Position numbers and translations under genes: made by a program
From: Caldifarciminota bacterium
Lineage (GTDB): Bacteria; Hydrothermota; Hydrothermia; B15-G9; WFZT01
NCBI GenBank assembly: GCA_026986655.1
Contig: JALSOD010000137.1
Span: 1 to 12,025 of the forward strand
Direction of reading: 5' to 3'
Length of the DNA: 12,025 nucleotides
The notes under the pieces: generated by a model
Database searches by the model: none
What the model was told of the DNA's origin: nothing
What the model saw: the letters and a program-made list of their open reading frames with translations, nothing else
Shown: positions 1 through 8,896 of the stretch, in pieces
Layout: each line of letters opens with the position of its first letter
How positions within the stretch are numbered: the stretch's first letter is position 1

Positions 1-431
1 TTCGCATTTTTGTGAATGGGCATTTGTCGGTCCCTGAGTGTAAACATTCTCCTGATTTTTCTCCCGAGATAGGGGCTTTTTCTCACTCTACGCCGTGTTT
101 ACAAATTGTCTCAGGGCTTTGAATCTGCATTAAACTCAATTCTACATCTCCGCCCATACCTCTTAACCATTGACACTCTCAACTTCTACTCATACCCTCA
201 AAAGTCCAACTTCTACCCCATACCCTGCATTACATTAAAAAAACATGAATAATGCCAGCTTGAGGCAGTGTGTTGTGGAATGCGGAGGCAGTGTGCCCGG
301 AAACCGTTGATATAAGCGAATTTTTTTGGCAAGGATGTCATAGTTGAGTATTAAAGAGATATTTCATGCTGCTCACTTCAGTCTCACAAACTCCTCCAAC
401 TGTCAAACTTGAGTTTTACCCTGAGGTTTCA
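1..431. other. Intergenic region with inverted and direct repeats
   Basis: No supported complete gene lies here. It is the region downstream of the receptor gene. It holds an imperfect inverted repeat (32-116) and a pair of near-identical 20-bp direct repeats, CAACTTCTACTCATACCCTC (180-199) and CAACTTCTACCCCATACCCT (208-227), 28 bp apart. A short open minus-strand reading frame (MFTLRDRQMPIHKNA...) begins at ATG 48 and runs off the left edge. Its GGAG-like sequence is badly spaced, so I do not call it a gene. An imperfect stem (AAACTC/GAGTTT nested within CTCA/TGAG) lies just after the receptor stop, but it has no U-tract, so it is not a clear terminator. Confidence 0.5.
32..116. repeat. Imperfect inverted repeat, two-part stem
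   Basis: CCCTGAG (32-38) is followed directly by TGTAAACA (39-46). The complements TGTTTACA (96-103) and CTCAGGG (110-116) face them, separated by a 6-nt bulge (104-109). Together they form a 15-bp two-part stem around a 49-nt loop. On the minus strand the stem includes the ATG at 48 of a short frame that leaves the window. It may be a mobile palindromic repeat or a structured leader for a gene beyond the edge. I recognise no known riboswitch consensus. Confidence 0.45.
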
Positions 432-2432
432 CTACATTTTAACTGAAATTCCTGCAATAAACATGCGGTCAAAATATCGAATCTCCCTCCTCTCACTGTA
501 ATCCTTTGAATAAACATACCCGCTCACATTCCTGTGGTTGGTTATATTGTAGATCTCCACAAAAAAGAAGCCGTTTAAAGCACCTATATTCACCATTCGG
601 GAGAGCCGAAAATCTATTCTGATTATATCCGGCAGTCTCCTGCTGTTATGCTCACCATAAATGGGAAAGATACCACTTGAGTCGTTCTCAACTCCTTCCA
701 CAGGTGTATAAGGTTTTCCACTTGCAAAGTTGACCTTAAATCCCAGTGACCATCCCTTCAACGGAATTGAGACAAATGATGTTACCTTTACTGGAATTTC
801 GTAATCAAGAGGAACACCATTTCTGCCCTTTGCACGGAGCCATCCAGCACCAATTTGAAAGTTTTTGCCCTTAAGAAGTCCTTCAAAACCATAACAAACG
901 GCGCCTGAGCCGTATTTCTTCAAAAACCCGCTTCCACGCAGGTTAAAGCTTCTGAAGCTTCTCTCAAGCTCAAGACTCAAATGGTCCGTTCTAATCCATT
1001 TCACCTTGCCCTCTATGTTCTTTATCTGACTCATTTTCCCAATACCCAGTTTAACACTCACCGGAATTAGTTTAAGTTCACAAAGTATCCTCGGGTCAAG
1101 CACACGGATTTTATAATAACCTGTCCAGACACCTGCAATTAATTTTAGAATATCACCTGAGTATTGAAACTGTGTAAACAGGTCATTTTCACTTATCACT
1201 TCTTTTGTCTCAAATTCATTACTCTTTTCAGATTCAAAGTACTCACCTTTAACACGGGTTTCATTCCTGTAGATATCCGTCCCGAACGAAAAAATTTTAT
1301 TTATGTCATAAAAGAAAGTCCCCTGAAACCTCATTCCGGCAATTCTGTCACTGGTAGTTTTTGAAAACTCGCCTTTAAGATTAATCTCAGAGGTCAAAGC
1401 ATTTCCACCGACACTGATAGAGAAGAGAAAAGGGGGCTTCATGAGAGTCATACTTAACCCACCTAAGGAATTTTTATCAACAGAGTAAAGAGAATTGTAG
1501 CCCAGGTCCTGCAGGTCAAGTTCACTTTTGTTATAGCTGTATAAGGCAAACGGAGTCAATATCAAATCGCCTGTTGAAAATCTGGTTGTATAAAAAATAC
1601 TACCGTAATACGGGTAAATTGAATATCTGGTGTCAATTCCGTTGAATTCTGCCATGATTTTGTATGAGGAAAGGTGTGTCCAGAGTCCGCCCATTTTGCC
1701 GTGTATTAAATCCAGTGACACGCCCCCGGTAATAAGAGTTAGATTTCTTGAGAAAAATTCAGTCACATCAAGGGTTTTCAGTATAATTCCACCAGAGGCC
1801 TTACCGCCGAAAGCAGGTGGTAAAACGCTTGCAAACGCCTCAACCTGAGAAATAGCAGATGTGGGTATAACTGAAAAAAGCCCCCCATGTTCTGAAACTG
1901 AATACACATACGGATGTTTCATCCGGATGCCATTAATAAGCACAAGTGTCTCGTCAGGATCACCACCTCTTATTGTCAGGGTTGCAACATCCGGGTCACC
2001 TGAAAAAGCCGGGGTAGTTTTAATTGTTAAAAACACATCAGCTGCAGCTCCCGGTGTCGTATAAACATCCAGCATGTTAAATCTGAATTTAGAAACATTT
2101 ATCCCTTCCGTCTGAGAGACTGAATAGCTACCCTTCACAACTACAGGACTCTCAGTTATGGTGTGCGGGATCATGACAATTTTTATAAACCTGGTTCGGT
2201 TTGTAAATTTCACGGTCTTCTCTTTGTAGCCGATGTAAGAAACCTTCAATTCACCGGATTTTATGCTATCAGGTAGGAGAAGAACAAATTTCCCGCTCTC
2301 GTCTGTCGCAGTTCCTATACCCCTATTTTTTACCACAACTGACGCATAGGGTAAAGGAGTTTTATTAATATCCACAACCATTCCTTTTATTGTGAAACTG
2401 GGTATAAAAATTAAGAGAAAGTACGGCATCAT
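432..2432 (-). CDS. TonB-dependent outer-membrane receptor
   Basis: Predicted outer-membrane beta-barrel that would import a ligand using TonB energy. The chosen start (MMPYFLLIFIPSFTIKG) overlaps the TGA of the upstream gene as ATGA and opens with a short signal-peptide-like hydrophobic run. Starting 48 codons earlier would only add sequence shared out of frame with that gene. Residues ~13-77 look like a carboxypeptidase-regulatory-like (CarboxypepD_reg) domain: PLPYASVVVKNRGIGTATDESG, then the ...SYIGYKEKTV strand. Residues ~100-220 match a TonB plug, with TIRGGDPDETLVLINGI and FGGKASGGIIL. The remainder alternates like barrel strands. At 666 residues it is short for the family, has no clear TonB box, and ends in ...ISVKM rather than an aromatic residue. 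It is the last gene of the operon, and its ligand is unknown; the TOMM product encoded upstream is a candidate by context only. Confidence 0.85.
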   Translation of the reverse strand: MMPYFLLIFIPSFTIKGMVVDINKTPLPYASVVVKNRGIGTATDESGKFVLLLPDSIKSGELKVSYIGYKEKTVKFTNRTRFIKIVMIPHTITESPVVVKGSYSVSQTEGINVSKFRFNMLDVYTTPGAAADVFLTIKTTPAFSGDPDVATLTIRGGDPDETLVLINGIRMKHPYVYSVSEHGGLFSVIPTSAISQVEAFASVLPPAFGGKASGGIILKTLDVTEFFSRNLTLITGGVSLDLIHGKMGGLWTHLSSYKIMAEFNGIDTRYSIYPYYGSIFYTTRFSTGDLILTPFALYSYNKSELDLQDLGYNSLYSVDKNSLGGLSMTLMKPPFLFSISVGGNALTSEINLKGEFSKTTSDRIAGMRFQGTFFYDINKIFSFGTDIYRNETRVKGEYFESEKSNEFETKEVISENDLFTQFQYSGDILKLIAGVWTGYYKIRVLDPRILCELKLIPVSVKLGIGKMSQIKNIEGKVKWIRTDHLSLELERSFRSFNLRGSGFLKKYGSGAVCYGFEGLLKGKNFQIGAGWLRAKGRNGVPLDYEIPVKVTSFVSIPLKGWSLGFKVNFASGKPYTPVEGVENDSSGIFPIYGEHNSRRLPDIIRIDFRLSRMVNIGALNGFFFVEIYNITNHRNVSGYVYSKDYSERREIRYFDRMFIAGISVKM

Positions 2433-4720
2433 TTTAGTGTAAGATACTGCATATATCCAAAAACATAGTATGGGAATTTTCTGTTTAACTCTTCGGCTAC
2501 CGGTAGTGCCTCTTGTATCATTCCCTTTTTCCTGTAAGCAATTGTCAGAAAGACCAGAGCATCCGGGTATCCCCATGAATAAGGAGGATTGGAGTCGCTT
2601 TGAGCTTCAAATAACTCAATACTCTTCTTGAAAAATTCAATTGCTTTATCAACACTTCCTCCGTACATGGAAGGGGTGTATAACTTTGATATCCCCATGA
2701 CAAGGTAAGCTCTTGGGTTTCCGGACGCCTTTTCTTCAAGTAGCTTCTTTAATCGATTCATCTTTGCACCACCAAAAATTGCTTTTAGTGGGGAAAGACC
2801 CATTTCATAGCCTCTTAGACTATACTCCAGTATCCTCGCTTCAATATTTTCAAGTTTTTCAAGAATTGCAAGTGCCTCCTTTATTAACTGTAACTGCTTC
2901 TTCCTGCTACCTGTCAGGGGAATCAGCCTGTAATCAACATAAGCAAGCAAATATAAAAATTTTTCTTTTTTTGAAATGGCATTTAAAACTTTTAGATTTT
3001 TGTAAATTTTTAACAACATAGTGGTGTCCCCGAGTTGATTTGCCACCTCTATCCTGCGATAAATACCTTCAGCAAGTTTTTCATAAAAATTTGTATCTCT
3101 GACAGTGGATATTGATTTAAGGCAAATCCTGTAACTATCGGTCCCGAATTTTGCAGGTGAAATTTTAACTCCCTGCACCCCTCTTGAATATAGAGTATTC
3201 AAATCAATGAGGGCAACACTATCATCCTGACTCAACCTTACTTTTAATGGCGTATATGAGAACTTGCTCAATAAAGAGATCTCAATCGGGCAATTAATTT
3301 CAGCGAACTTAATCTTTAAAGCCCTGAAAGGTGAAAGGTCAAAGCCTTCTCCAAATCTCTTCTCAAAATTTATCACCTGCCCACTCGACCAGGCATTTTG
3401 AGGGTCAGATACAAGCCTTCCCACTATGCAATTCCTATCCCATTTCCCTGTGAGTCCAAATCCAAGATTACTATTTTTCCACTCTGTGCCCCAAAGTGTT
3501 GAGTCTGATGAAAAATCCACAATTAAATCGGGCTTACCAATCGGTAATTCTCCGGGTAATATTGTGTTAATTTTATACTCAATCTCAGGCGGGAAAATAA
3601 CTCTCCTACCTCTAATGATGAGTAACGGTGAAAGTAAAATCTCAGGATTCTCCATTGGGTTCTCTGCGTATAATATAAGCGAGGGAGTGGTATCGTGTAA
3701 AATCTTACCATTGTTTACCAAAATTACTTTCCAGACAGAATCCGGAGGAATTCCGGAGGATAACCATTTTTGAATGGTACTTACGAGTGCATAGCCAAAA
3801 TATCTACCGATGAACCCGCTACCACTGCCGAATAGCAAAGAGGGTAGTGGAACCTTCCCAAGTTTTGATGTGTTATGGCTGTTTACCATCTCTATCAGGC
3901 TATAATCTGAAATTCCAACTTTAAGAAACGAGTAATAAGGTTCAAGGGAAAGTTTGTAGTAGGGTGGAATCAGATGATTCGGCACAGTTAAAGTGTCAAA
4001 GAACAGTGGAAGCACTTTAATATCCTCTAAGATTGTGTCAGGTATCCAGCCAATAACAATATCCGGATGTAATGAGATTAATACATCACGACTGACACGG
4101 TTTATTGAATAACCGTAGATTTTAAGGTCGTTTTCTCGCAATTTTTTTGTTATTTCGATTAAAAGATCATGGTTTTTTGAAAATGTTGAATCATCGGGAA
4201 GAGGTAAGATTACACCTCCTGCACTTGAGGCATGAAGTTTTTCTAAAAGACGGGGTATATCTTCACTGGAACCAATTTTGAACGAGATAAACACAAACGG
4301 ATTCCAATTTTCAAGCTTATAAGGTGTTAGTGGCGATACCCCGGGATATAAAATCCATGGGCCAAGTGCGGTTCCGTGGTTTAACTCCTCTTCGTCATCC
4401 CATGCTCCAAGAATAGCGTATTCCGATGTTCCAGAATAAAGTAATGTATTTCTTGCCTTTGACTGCACCTCAGGCGTAAATTCGTCTTCCCAGATATTGC
4501 CGGCGGGACTTCCGTAGAGGAAAACTGCAAGGTCATAATTTCCAGGGAAAAGATATTTGTCCTCTCCATTTATCACATAATCAGCCTTCTTCTCCTCGCT
4601 TCCGACAATAAGTTTTTCTTTTTTTATAAGCACATTTGCTTTTATCCAATCCCACTTGCTTACATCAAAGTAATTCACATTTTTTATAAGTATAGATGCA
4701 AGAATTATATATAAAATCAT
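2429..4720 (-). CDS. Envelope protein: inactive amidohydrolase-like fold plus TPR-like region
   Basis: A 763-residue protein with a short N-terminal hydrophobic segment (MILYIILASILI), probably a signal peptide. Residues ~45-375 follow the amidohydrolase layout: KYLFPGNYDLAVF sits where PGLIDxHxH is normal, LKIYGYS where a strand-end His is expected, and NGKILHDTTPSLILYAENP...LLIIRGRRVI matches the usual C-terminal G-x-ADL-x-NPL...GRxV. The metal ligands are gone: HxH is replaced by A65 and F67, and no plausible Lys, His or Asp ligand remains at the later positions, so I infer a pseudoenzyme. Residues ~395-545 look like a beta-sandwich (CIA30 or carbohydrate-binding-like, weak). Residues ~550-763 are helical and TPR-like (SVDKAIEFFKKSIELFEAQ, then WGYPDALVFLTIAYRKKGM). 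It starts 9 nt after GGAGG, which is formed by the last Arg codons of the protease gene, and overlaps the receptor gene. It is perhaps a periplasmic or surface partner of that receptor. Confidence 0.7.
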   Translation of the reverse strand: MILYIILASILIKNVNYFDVSKWDWIKANVLIKKEKLIVGSEEKKADYVINGEDKYLFPGNYDLAVFLYGSPAGNIWEDEFTPEVQSKARNTLLYSGTSEYAILGAWDDEEELNHGTALGPWILYPGVSPLTPYKLENWNPFVFISFKIGSSEDIPRLLEKLHASSAGGVILPLPDDSTFSKNHDLLIEITKKLRENDLKIYGYSINRVSRDVLISLHPDIVIGWIPDTILEDIKVLPLFFDTLTVPNHLIPPYYKLSLEPYYSFLKVGISDYSLIEMVNSHNTSKLGKVPLPSLLFGSGSGFIGRYFGYALVSTIQKWLSSGIPPDSVWKVILVNNGKILHDTTPSLILYAENPMENPEILLSPLLIIRGRRVIFPPEIEYKINTILPGELPIGKPDLIVDFSSDSTLWGTEWKNSNLGFGLTGKWDRNCIVGRLVSDPQNAWSSGQVINFEKRFGEGFDLSPFRALKIKFAEINCPIEISLLSKFSYTPLKVRLSQDDSVALIDLNTLYSRGVQGVKISPAKFGTDSYRICLKSISTVRDTNFYEKLAEGIYRRIEVANQLGDTTMLLKIYKNLKVLNAISKKEKFLYLLAYVDYRLIPLTGSRKKQLQLIKEALAILEKLENIEARILEYSLRGYEMGLSPLKAIFGGAKMNRLKKLLEEKASGNPRAYLVMGISKLYTPSMYGGSVDKAIEFFKKSIELFEAQSDSNPPYSWGYPDALVFLTIAYRKKGMIQEALPVAEELNRKFPYYVFGYMQYLTLK

Positions 4721-4726
4721 CTCTCA

Positions 4727-5779
4727 CTACCTCCTCTTTTTGACATTAATGTGTCTGAGAAAGTTAACAGTAAAGTGGTAAAAGAATATTATAAAAAATA
4801 TGAAAATTGATATTTTTAATGCGACTATTCCCCAAAATTTGTAGGAAAGATAAACAATAAGTACAGGAAACCCGAATTTTAACAAGAGATAGATTGAACC
4901 ATATAGTACCCAGAAATTTATTCCATGACCGGTAGATAAGAATTTTTTAAGCTCCAATACGGATTTCTCTCTTAAGTTAGACTCATCAAGTATAACAGTT
5001 AAAAGATAATATCCATCAGACTCCCAGAAAGGAATTAAGTTCATAATAATTCCAATAATTAATGCAAAAATTGTGAGTAGGATGTATGGCTCATGGTGGG
5101 AGGCAAAAATTTCAGAGAGGATGCCGAGACAAAAAAGGTCCATCAAAACCCCTGCAAGAAATATAAAGGTATTTGGTGTTTTGTTTAATATGTATGTATG
5201 TGAAAGGTCAGTCTTTAAAGATGGAATAATTGAAAAAGGGCCTGAGAAACCAAATTTAATCTTCGGTAAATGTGAAGTAAACAGATACAACATAAAACCG
5301 TGTGAGATTTCATGTAATAAACTTGTTAAAATGAGTAATGTGATTGTAAAACCATAATCTTTGATTTCAATAAATCTACCTGGACCTAATGAAAAAAAGC
5401 CACCTTCTATTCTCCTCAAGGATAAAAAAATCCCGATTAAACCTGTAAATACAAACACAGTTGAAACAAAATTTGTGTACTTACTTTTATTGGGAATATA
5501 TTTCATTAATCTCCCAGTTTTATCTGGATCGTTAGTTTCAATAATAATTTCCTGGGAAATAAGTGTGTTCAAATATAGTAGTGGATTATGCATTTTCTTG
5601 CTATTCTTAATAAAATTTTCCACATCAATTTTACTTCGGGCATTCTCCATCCACTGTAAAAATTGAAATGTATCTCTATCAATTCTTATATACCTGCCAT
5701 TTGGACATCTCAAGATTACATCACTGTTTTTTTTCTCAATAAACTGAGTATCACCATTTAAGACATAGTAGCCCGTCAT
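4727..5779 (-). CDS. Integral-membrane M50-family zinc metalloprotease
   Basis: A 350-residue membrane protein with the two hallmark motifs of M50 proteases: HEISH (residues 156-160) within a membrane helix, and NLIPFWESDG (247-256), the NxxPxxxxDG motif that supplies the third zinc ligand. About six hydrophobic segments are visible (near 105-122, 144-157, 203-223, 232-250, 293-312 and 317-340). The N-terminal ~90 residues are soluble and resemble a small winged-helix/PqqD-like or substrate-recognition domain (weak). The chosen ATG overlaps the methyltransferase stop as ATGA, with GGGAG upstream; an ATG 15 nt earlier (5794) is possible but lacks a good ribosome binding site. M50-type membrane proteases occur in some RiPP loci. 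By position it is the best candidate for leader removal or product maturation, replacing the CPBP protease SagE of streptolysin loci. Immunity is an alternative. Confidence 0.8.
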   Translation of the reverse strand: MTGYYVLNGDTQFIEKKNSDVILRCPNGRYIRIDRDTFQFLQWMENARSKIDVENFIKNSKKMHNPLLYLNTLISQEIIIETNDPDKTGRLMKYIPNKSKYTNFVSTVFVFTGLIGIFLSLRRIEGGFFSLGPGRFIEIKDYGFTITLLILTSLLHEISHGFMLYLFTSHLPKIKFGFSGPFSIIPSLKTDLSHTYILNKTPNTFIFLAGVLMDLFCLGILSEIFASHHEPYILLTIFALIIGIIMNLIPFWESDGYYLLTVILDESNLREKSVLELKKFLSTGHGINFWVLYGSIYLLLKFGFPVLIVYLSYKFWGIVALKISIFIFFIIFFYHFTVNFLRHINVKKRR

Positions 5780-6627
5780 TTCTGGCTCTCCCATGTCAGA
5801 ATATGTTCCCTTAGTGTTATGTAACCCTTATTGGGTTTCAAATCTTCTTTGAGAAATTCACTTAACCTTTGCTTTGCTGATGAGTGTGACCGAACAGGTA
5901 TAGATTGGGTCCAGAAGCCGAATCTGTAAAAAACTATATTTACGACTTCATCAACTGTATATTCCTTAGAAGTAATTGTGGAAGATAAACGAATGTTTTT
6001 AAAATTTGCATTTATGAGACACTTTTCTAATATTGAGCTATTTTCAGTATTCCATATTGAGAGAATATGTTCAAAATTATCAATTTCACCATATATTTCG
6101 ATAACATCTCTGATAATTGATAAAAATTCGGGGAACAACTCGTATTTACCGAATATAGCGCCTATAAACCATCCCGATTGTTTGAGCTTATTATATATGT
6201 TACTAACAACTGATTCCAATAATGAATTGTCTATCCAGTGTAATACGAAAAAGCTTAAAATTCCGTCAAATTCCGTGTTAATACTACTCCACAGATTATC
6301 ATCAGTGATGTCCCCGTAAACAGGTATAAACAGTTTCCCAAGTTCTTTTACAGCTCTTTCCAACATTTTCTTACTTATGTCGATTCCAACAATCTTTTTA
6401 ACCTCAGGATAAAGTTCTTTAAAAATTTTTGATGAAAACCCATTCCCACAGCCCACATCAAGAACTACTTCTTTTTTTAGATTTTTTAAAAAATCGGATC
6501 GCAGATGCTCATTAATAAATTCTTTTAGCCCATAGAACTGGGAATACCAAAAACCATGATGACCATTCCCATAAAAGTAAGAAGCGAAGTCATATGATCT
6601 TGTAATAAAAACTTGCTTATCTTGCAT
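5776..6627 (-). CDS. Class I SAM-dependent methyltransferase
   Basis: A 283-residue cytosolic methyltransferase with a Rossmann fold: motif I VLDVGCGNG (55-63), acidic end of strand 2 GIDISKKML (81-89), GDIT (105-108), and motif IV region FDGILSFFVLHWI (120-132), typical of small-molecule methyltransferases. The first ~50 residues (SYDFASYFYGNGHHGFWYSQFYG) are rich in aromatic residues and may cap the active site. The start codon directly abuts the SagB-type gene's TAA with no strong ribosome binding site, implying coupled translation. In TOMM loci such enzymes can methylate the peptide N-terminus or a side chain, as in plantazolicin. The target here is unknown; the core has no Ser/Thr, so the new N-terminus after leader cleavage or a carboxylate is more likely than a side-chain hydroxyl. 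Confidence 0.85.
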   Translation of the reverse strand: MQDKQVFITRSYDFASYFYGNGHHGFWYSQFYGLKEFINEHLRSDFLKNLKKEVVLDVGCGNGFSSKIFKELYPEVKKIVGIDISKKMLERAVKELGKLFIPVYGDITDDNLWSSINTEFDGILSFFVLHWIDNSLLESVVSNIYNKLKQSGWFIGAIFGKYELFPEFLSIIRDVIEIYGEIDNFEHILSIWNTENSSILEKCLINANFKNIRLSSTITSKEYTVDEVVNIVFYRFGFWTQSIPVRSHSSAKQRLSEFLKEDLKPNKGYITLREHILTWESQK

Positions 6628-7521
6628 TTAATACCCAGACTTTATTTCTTTCTTCGTGGATTTTGGCTTACCTACAAATAGTGGATAAATTGGTATCTCT
6701 ATTCTCTGGTCTATGTTGAGCAATGATATCAATTCGTCATCATAATAACCACCTACTGGCAAAACACCAAGGCCATTTGCTGTAGCTAATAAAGAAATGT
6801 TTTGTGCTATGTGACCTGCTTCTAAAAAGATGAACCTGTAAGCTCTACTAAAATATTTAATAACCTGCCTGTTTGGTATTGCAGTTATAATAATACCAAC
6901 AAGCCAGGGTTCCTCTGGTAATCCTGTGAATATCTCCCAAAGCTTTCCCTCAAGAACTCTAAGTTTATACGATGAAGAAACCTTCTCAATTATTGACTCA
7001 AACGGATTATAATGATAGATCCCGGGATCGATCCCGCTAACTCTCAAAGCAATTATATATATTTCATGTGGATATAGACCACCTGCTGAAGGTGTAGGAC
7101 GGTAGTAATAAAAAACTTTAATTTTATTATTCCACTCATCTATTATCTCCATTTCTTTCTTTTTGGTAATTCCATATGAATAGTAAAGAATGTTCGATAG
7201 AATTTTAAAGTCCATTATGTGGTCTTTAAGTTTGTATGGACTTCTTCGATTCAAAATAAGTTTCTCAAGAAATGTAATATTTCCCGTCTCAATTTCCAAC
7301 CTCCTACCTTCACTCGAAGGTAAAGTTTTAAAAGGTAAAAGCATTCTTTGAACAAAATATGGAGTACTCAAAATATTTTTCAGATGTACACCATAATATT
7401 GTTTGAACAACCTTCTTAATTTTGTGTTTTCGAAGAATATTTCACCAATTCTTTCTTCTACATTTTCCGGTATTCCCTTTGTTAGTAACTCCCTATATTC
7501 CTCTGGTTTCAAAAATCTCAT
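6628..7521 (-). CDS. SagB-type FMN-dependent azoline dehydrogenase
   Basis: A nitroreductase-superfamily flavoenzyme of the SagB type that would oxidise thiazolines to aromatic thiazoles. Visible signatures are RRSPYKLKD (92-100), the diagnostic RPTPSAGGLYPHE (141-153), GIYHYNP (167-173), LEAGHIAQNISLLA (233-246) and the glycine-rich VGGYYDDE (256-263), all at the expected spacing for the FMN site. At 297 residues it has a ~90-residue N-terminal extension, as SagB proteins usually do. The start is set by a GGAGG 12 nt upstream, just after the YcaO stop. Its presence implies that at least some heterocycles are aromatised. Confidence 0.92.
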   Translation of the reverse strand: MRFLKPEEYRELLTKGIPENVEERIGEIFFENTKLRRLFKQYYGVHLKNILSTPYFVQRMLLPFKTLPSSEGRRLEIETGNITFLEKLILNRRSPYKLKDHIMDFKILSNILYYSYGITKKKEMEIIDEWNNKIKVFYYYRPTPSAGGLYPHEIYIIALRVSGIDPGIYHYNPFESIIEKVSSSYKLRVLEGKLWEIFTGLPEEPWLVGIIITAIPNRQVIKYFSRAYRFIFLEAGHIAQNISLLATANGLGVLPVGGYYDDELISLLNIDQRIEIPIYPLFVGKPKSTKKEIKSGY

Positions 7522-7542
7522 ATCTCCAATACCTCCATTTCA

Positions 7543-8877
7543 TTATGCCGATGGATGCGGTAAAGGATTAACTTCATCCTCATTAAAAACTTCGTAACCG
7601 AGGTTTTTGGGAACTTTGTATAGTCTCTCTGCTCCAAGATGCCTCAACAAATGTCCTCCCTCAAGTGGAACAAATTCGGGTATCATAACTTTTACAACTT
7701 TAAAACCGAGGTCACTAATTTCCGGTGTAGTCAGGTCAATTATTACAGGGTCATACCCTTTTTCTGACAGAAGATTCTTCAAAAAATCAAGATTTTTAAA
7801 TGTATCATTTTGGTCATAGTCAGGCAGTTCGGACAAATTTTTAATATTTCCTTTCTCTACCCATATCTTGACAGAATTTATATATTTTTCTGTATTCAGA
7901 TACCACCACCGAGGATGGTCATCAAAATCCCAGATATTTTCAGGTCGGTCAAGCTGTTTATCTTTGGGGAAACTTTGAGCAATATATCTATAAAAAGGGA
8001 AAGTCTGTCCCAATTCCAATAAAGCTTTCCTGTATGCTTTTATAGCAGATAACCTTGCAGCAGAACCCATAACGAGTGCATGATGTCTTTTACCATCCGG
8101 AAATAATACACTCATTACACCTATAATCACTATAACTGGAATACCAAATTCTGTGTAAAGATATTTAATCCACAAGGGCGACATTACATTTTTAAAGTAG
8201 TTCAGGAATTCTTCGACATAATCTTCGTCAATAACTACATTTGGATACGGAATCATCTGCATCCACCAGATTGACAAAGCTTCCCTTTCAAAATTTTCCA
8301 ATAATCCGTATAAAATAGCTTCCTCAAGGGATGAACCAAATGACATACCTGTTGATATTGATGGACCTATTGGAACCTCTTCTCTTTGTCTTGCAAATGG
8401 AATATATACAAATTGGGCAGGAACATAGACAGATTCCTCCTTAACTAAATACCACCCCTTAACCCAAGAGACTTTAAGATCTTCTGTGAACTCTTTGTAA
8501 GGAAGCCCAATTTTTTTGAATTTGTTATATTGTTTTTTCGAAAATAATGCCCATCTTGAAGGATGTAAAGCTCTATCTTTTAATTCTTTCCATGAGGCAA
8601 ATACTATCTCGTCCATGTTATATATAGCTGCACAATACCTTTCAATTCCCTCGCCAATTGTAGCTGTAATTGCCTGCTCATAGCTGAAGCCAGCTCCTCC
8701 GTTCCTCTCATTACACTTATGGTTGAAAAATGCACGAGTATCAGCCATTGCGCATGCATATGAATGAATAGGAGGGTCAGTAGAGGATAATACTCCAGGT
8801 ATGATATACTTTATTATCCCAACTTGTTCATCAACTACATAACTTAGTCTTCCTAAAAGTTCCTCATAGTGGTTCAT
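7543..8877 (-). CDS. YcaO-domain cyclodehydratase (TOMM D-protein)
   Basis: ATP-dependent YcaO enzyme that would activate amide bonds and cyclise core cysteines to thiazolines together with the E1-like protein. It contains the family's nucleotide/Mg motifs: NERNGGAGFSYEQA with EGIERY (76-81), then STGMSFGSSLEEA (175-187) and ENFEREA (194-200). It ends in ...NPLPHPSA, which contains the C-terminal PxPxP motif (PLPHP) of azoline-forming YcaO proteins. Length is 444 residues, normal for a stand-alone domain. I chose the ATG at 8877 (MNHYEELLG) because GGAGG lies 7 nt upstream; the ATG at 8895 would place that GGAGG inside the gene and has no ribosome binding site of its own. It follows the E1-like gene closely. 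Confidence 0.93.
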   Translation of the reverse strand: MNHYEELLGRLSYVVDEQVGIIKYIIPGVLSSTDPPIHSYACAMADTRAFFNHKCNERNGGAGFSYEQAITATIGEGIERYCAAIYNMDEIVFASWKELKDRALHPSRWALFSKKQYNKFKKIGLPYKEFTEDLKVSWVKGWYLVKEESVYVPAQFVYIPFARQREEVPIGPSISTGMSFGSSLEEAILYGLLENFEREALSIWWMQMIPYPNVVIDEDYVEEFLNYFKNVMSPLWIKYLYTEFGIPVIVIIGVMSVLFPDGKRHHALVMGSAARLSAIKAYRKALLELGQTFPFYRYIAQSFPKDKQLDRPENIWDFDDHPRWWYLNTEKYINSVKIWVEKGNIKNLSELPDYDQNDTFKNLDFLKNLLSEKGYDPVIIDLTTPEISDLGFKVVKVMIPEFVPLEGGHLLRHLGAERLYKVPKNLGYEVFNEDEVNPLPHPSA

Positions 8878-8896
8878 ATATAAACCTCCATTCATT

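Noticed and set aside
180..227. CRISPR-like or VNTR array
   Set aside because: Only two clear direct copies of about 20 bp and one vague third, without regular spacers.
2433..2576. Upstream extension of the receptor gene by 48 codons
   Set aside because: It only re-reads the upstream gene out of frame, and the ATG overlapping its TGA is followed by a proper signal-peptide-like segment.
1164..5666. Several plus-strand open frames within the minus-strand genes (for example 1630-1848, 3426-3773, 5361-5666)
   Set aside because: They lie opposite well-supported genes, lack domains and ribosome binding sites, and are antisense shadows.
8878..8895. ATG at 8895 as the YcaO start
   Set aside because: It has no ribosome binding site; the GGAGG it would contain is ideally placed for the ATG at 8877.
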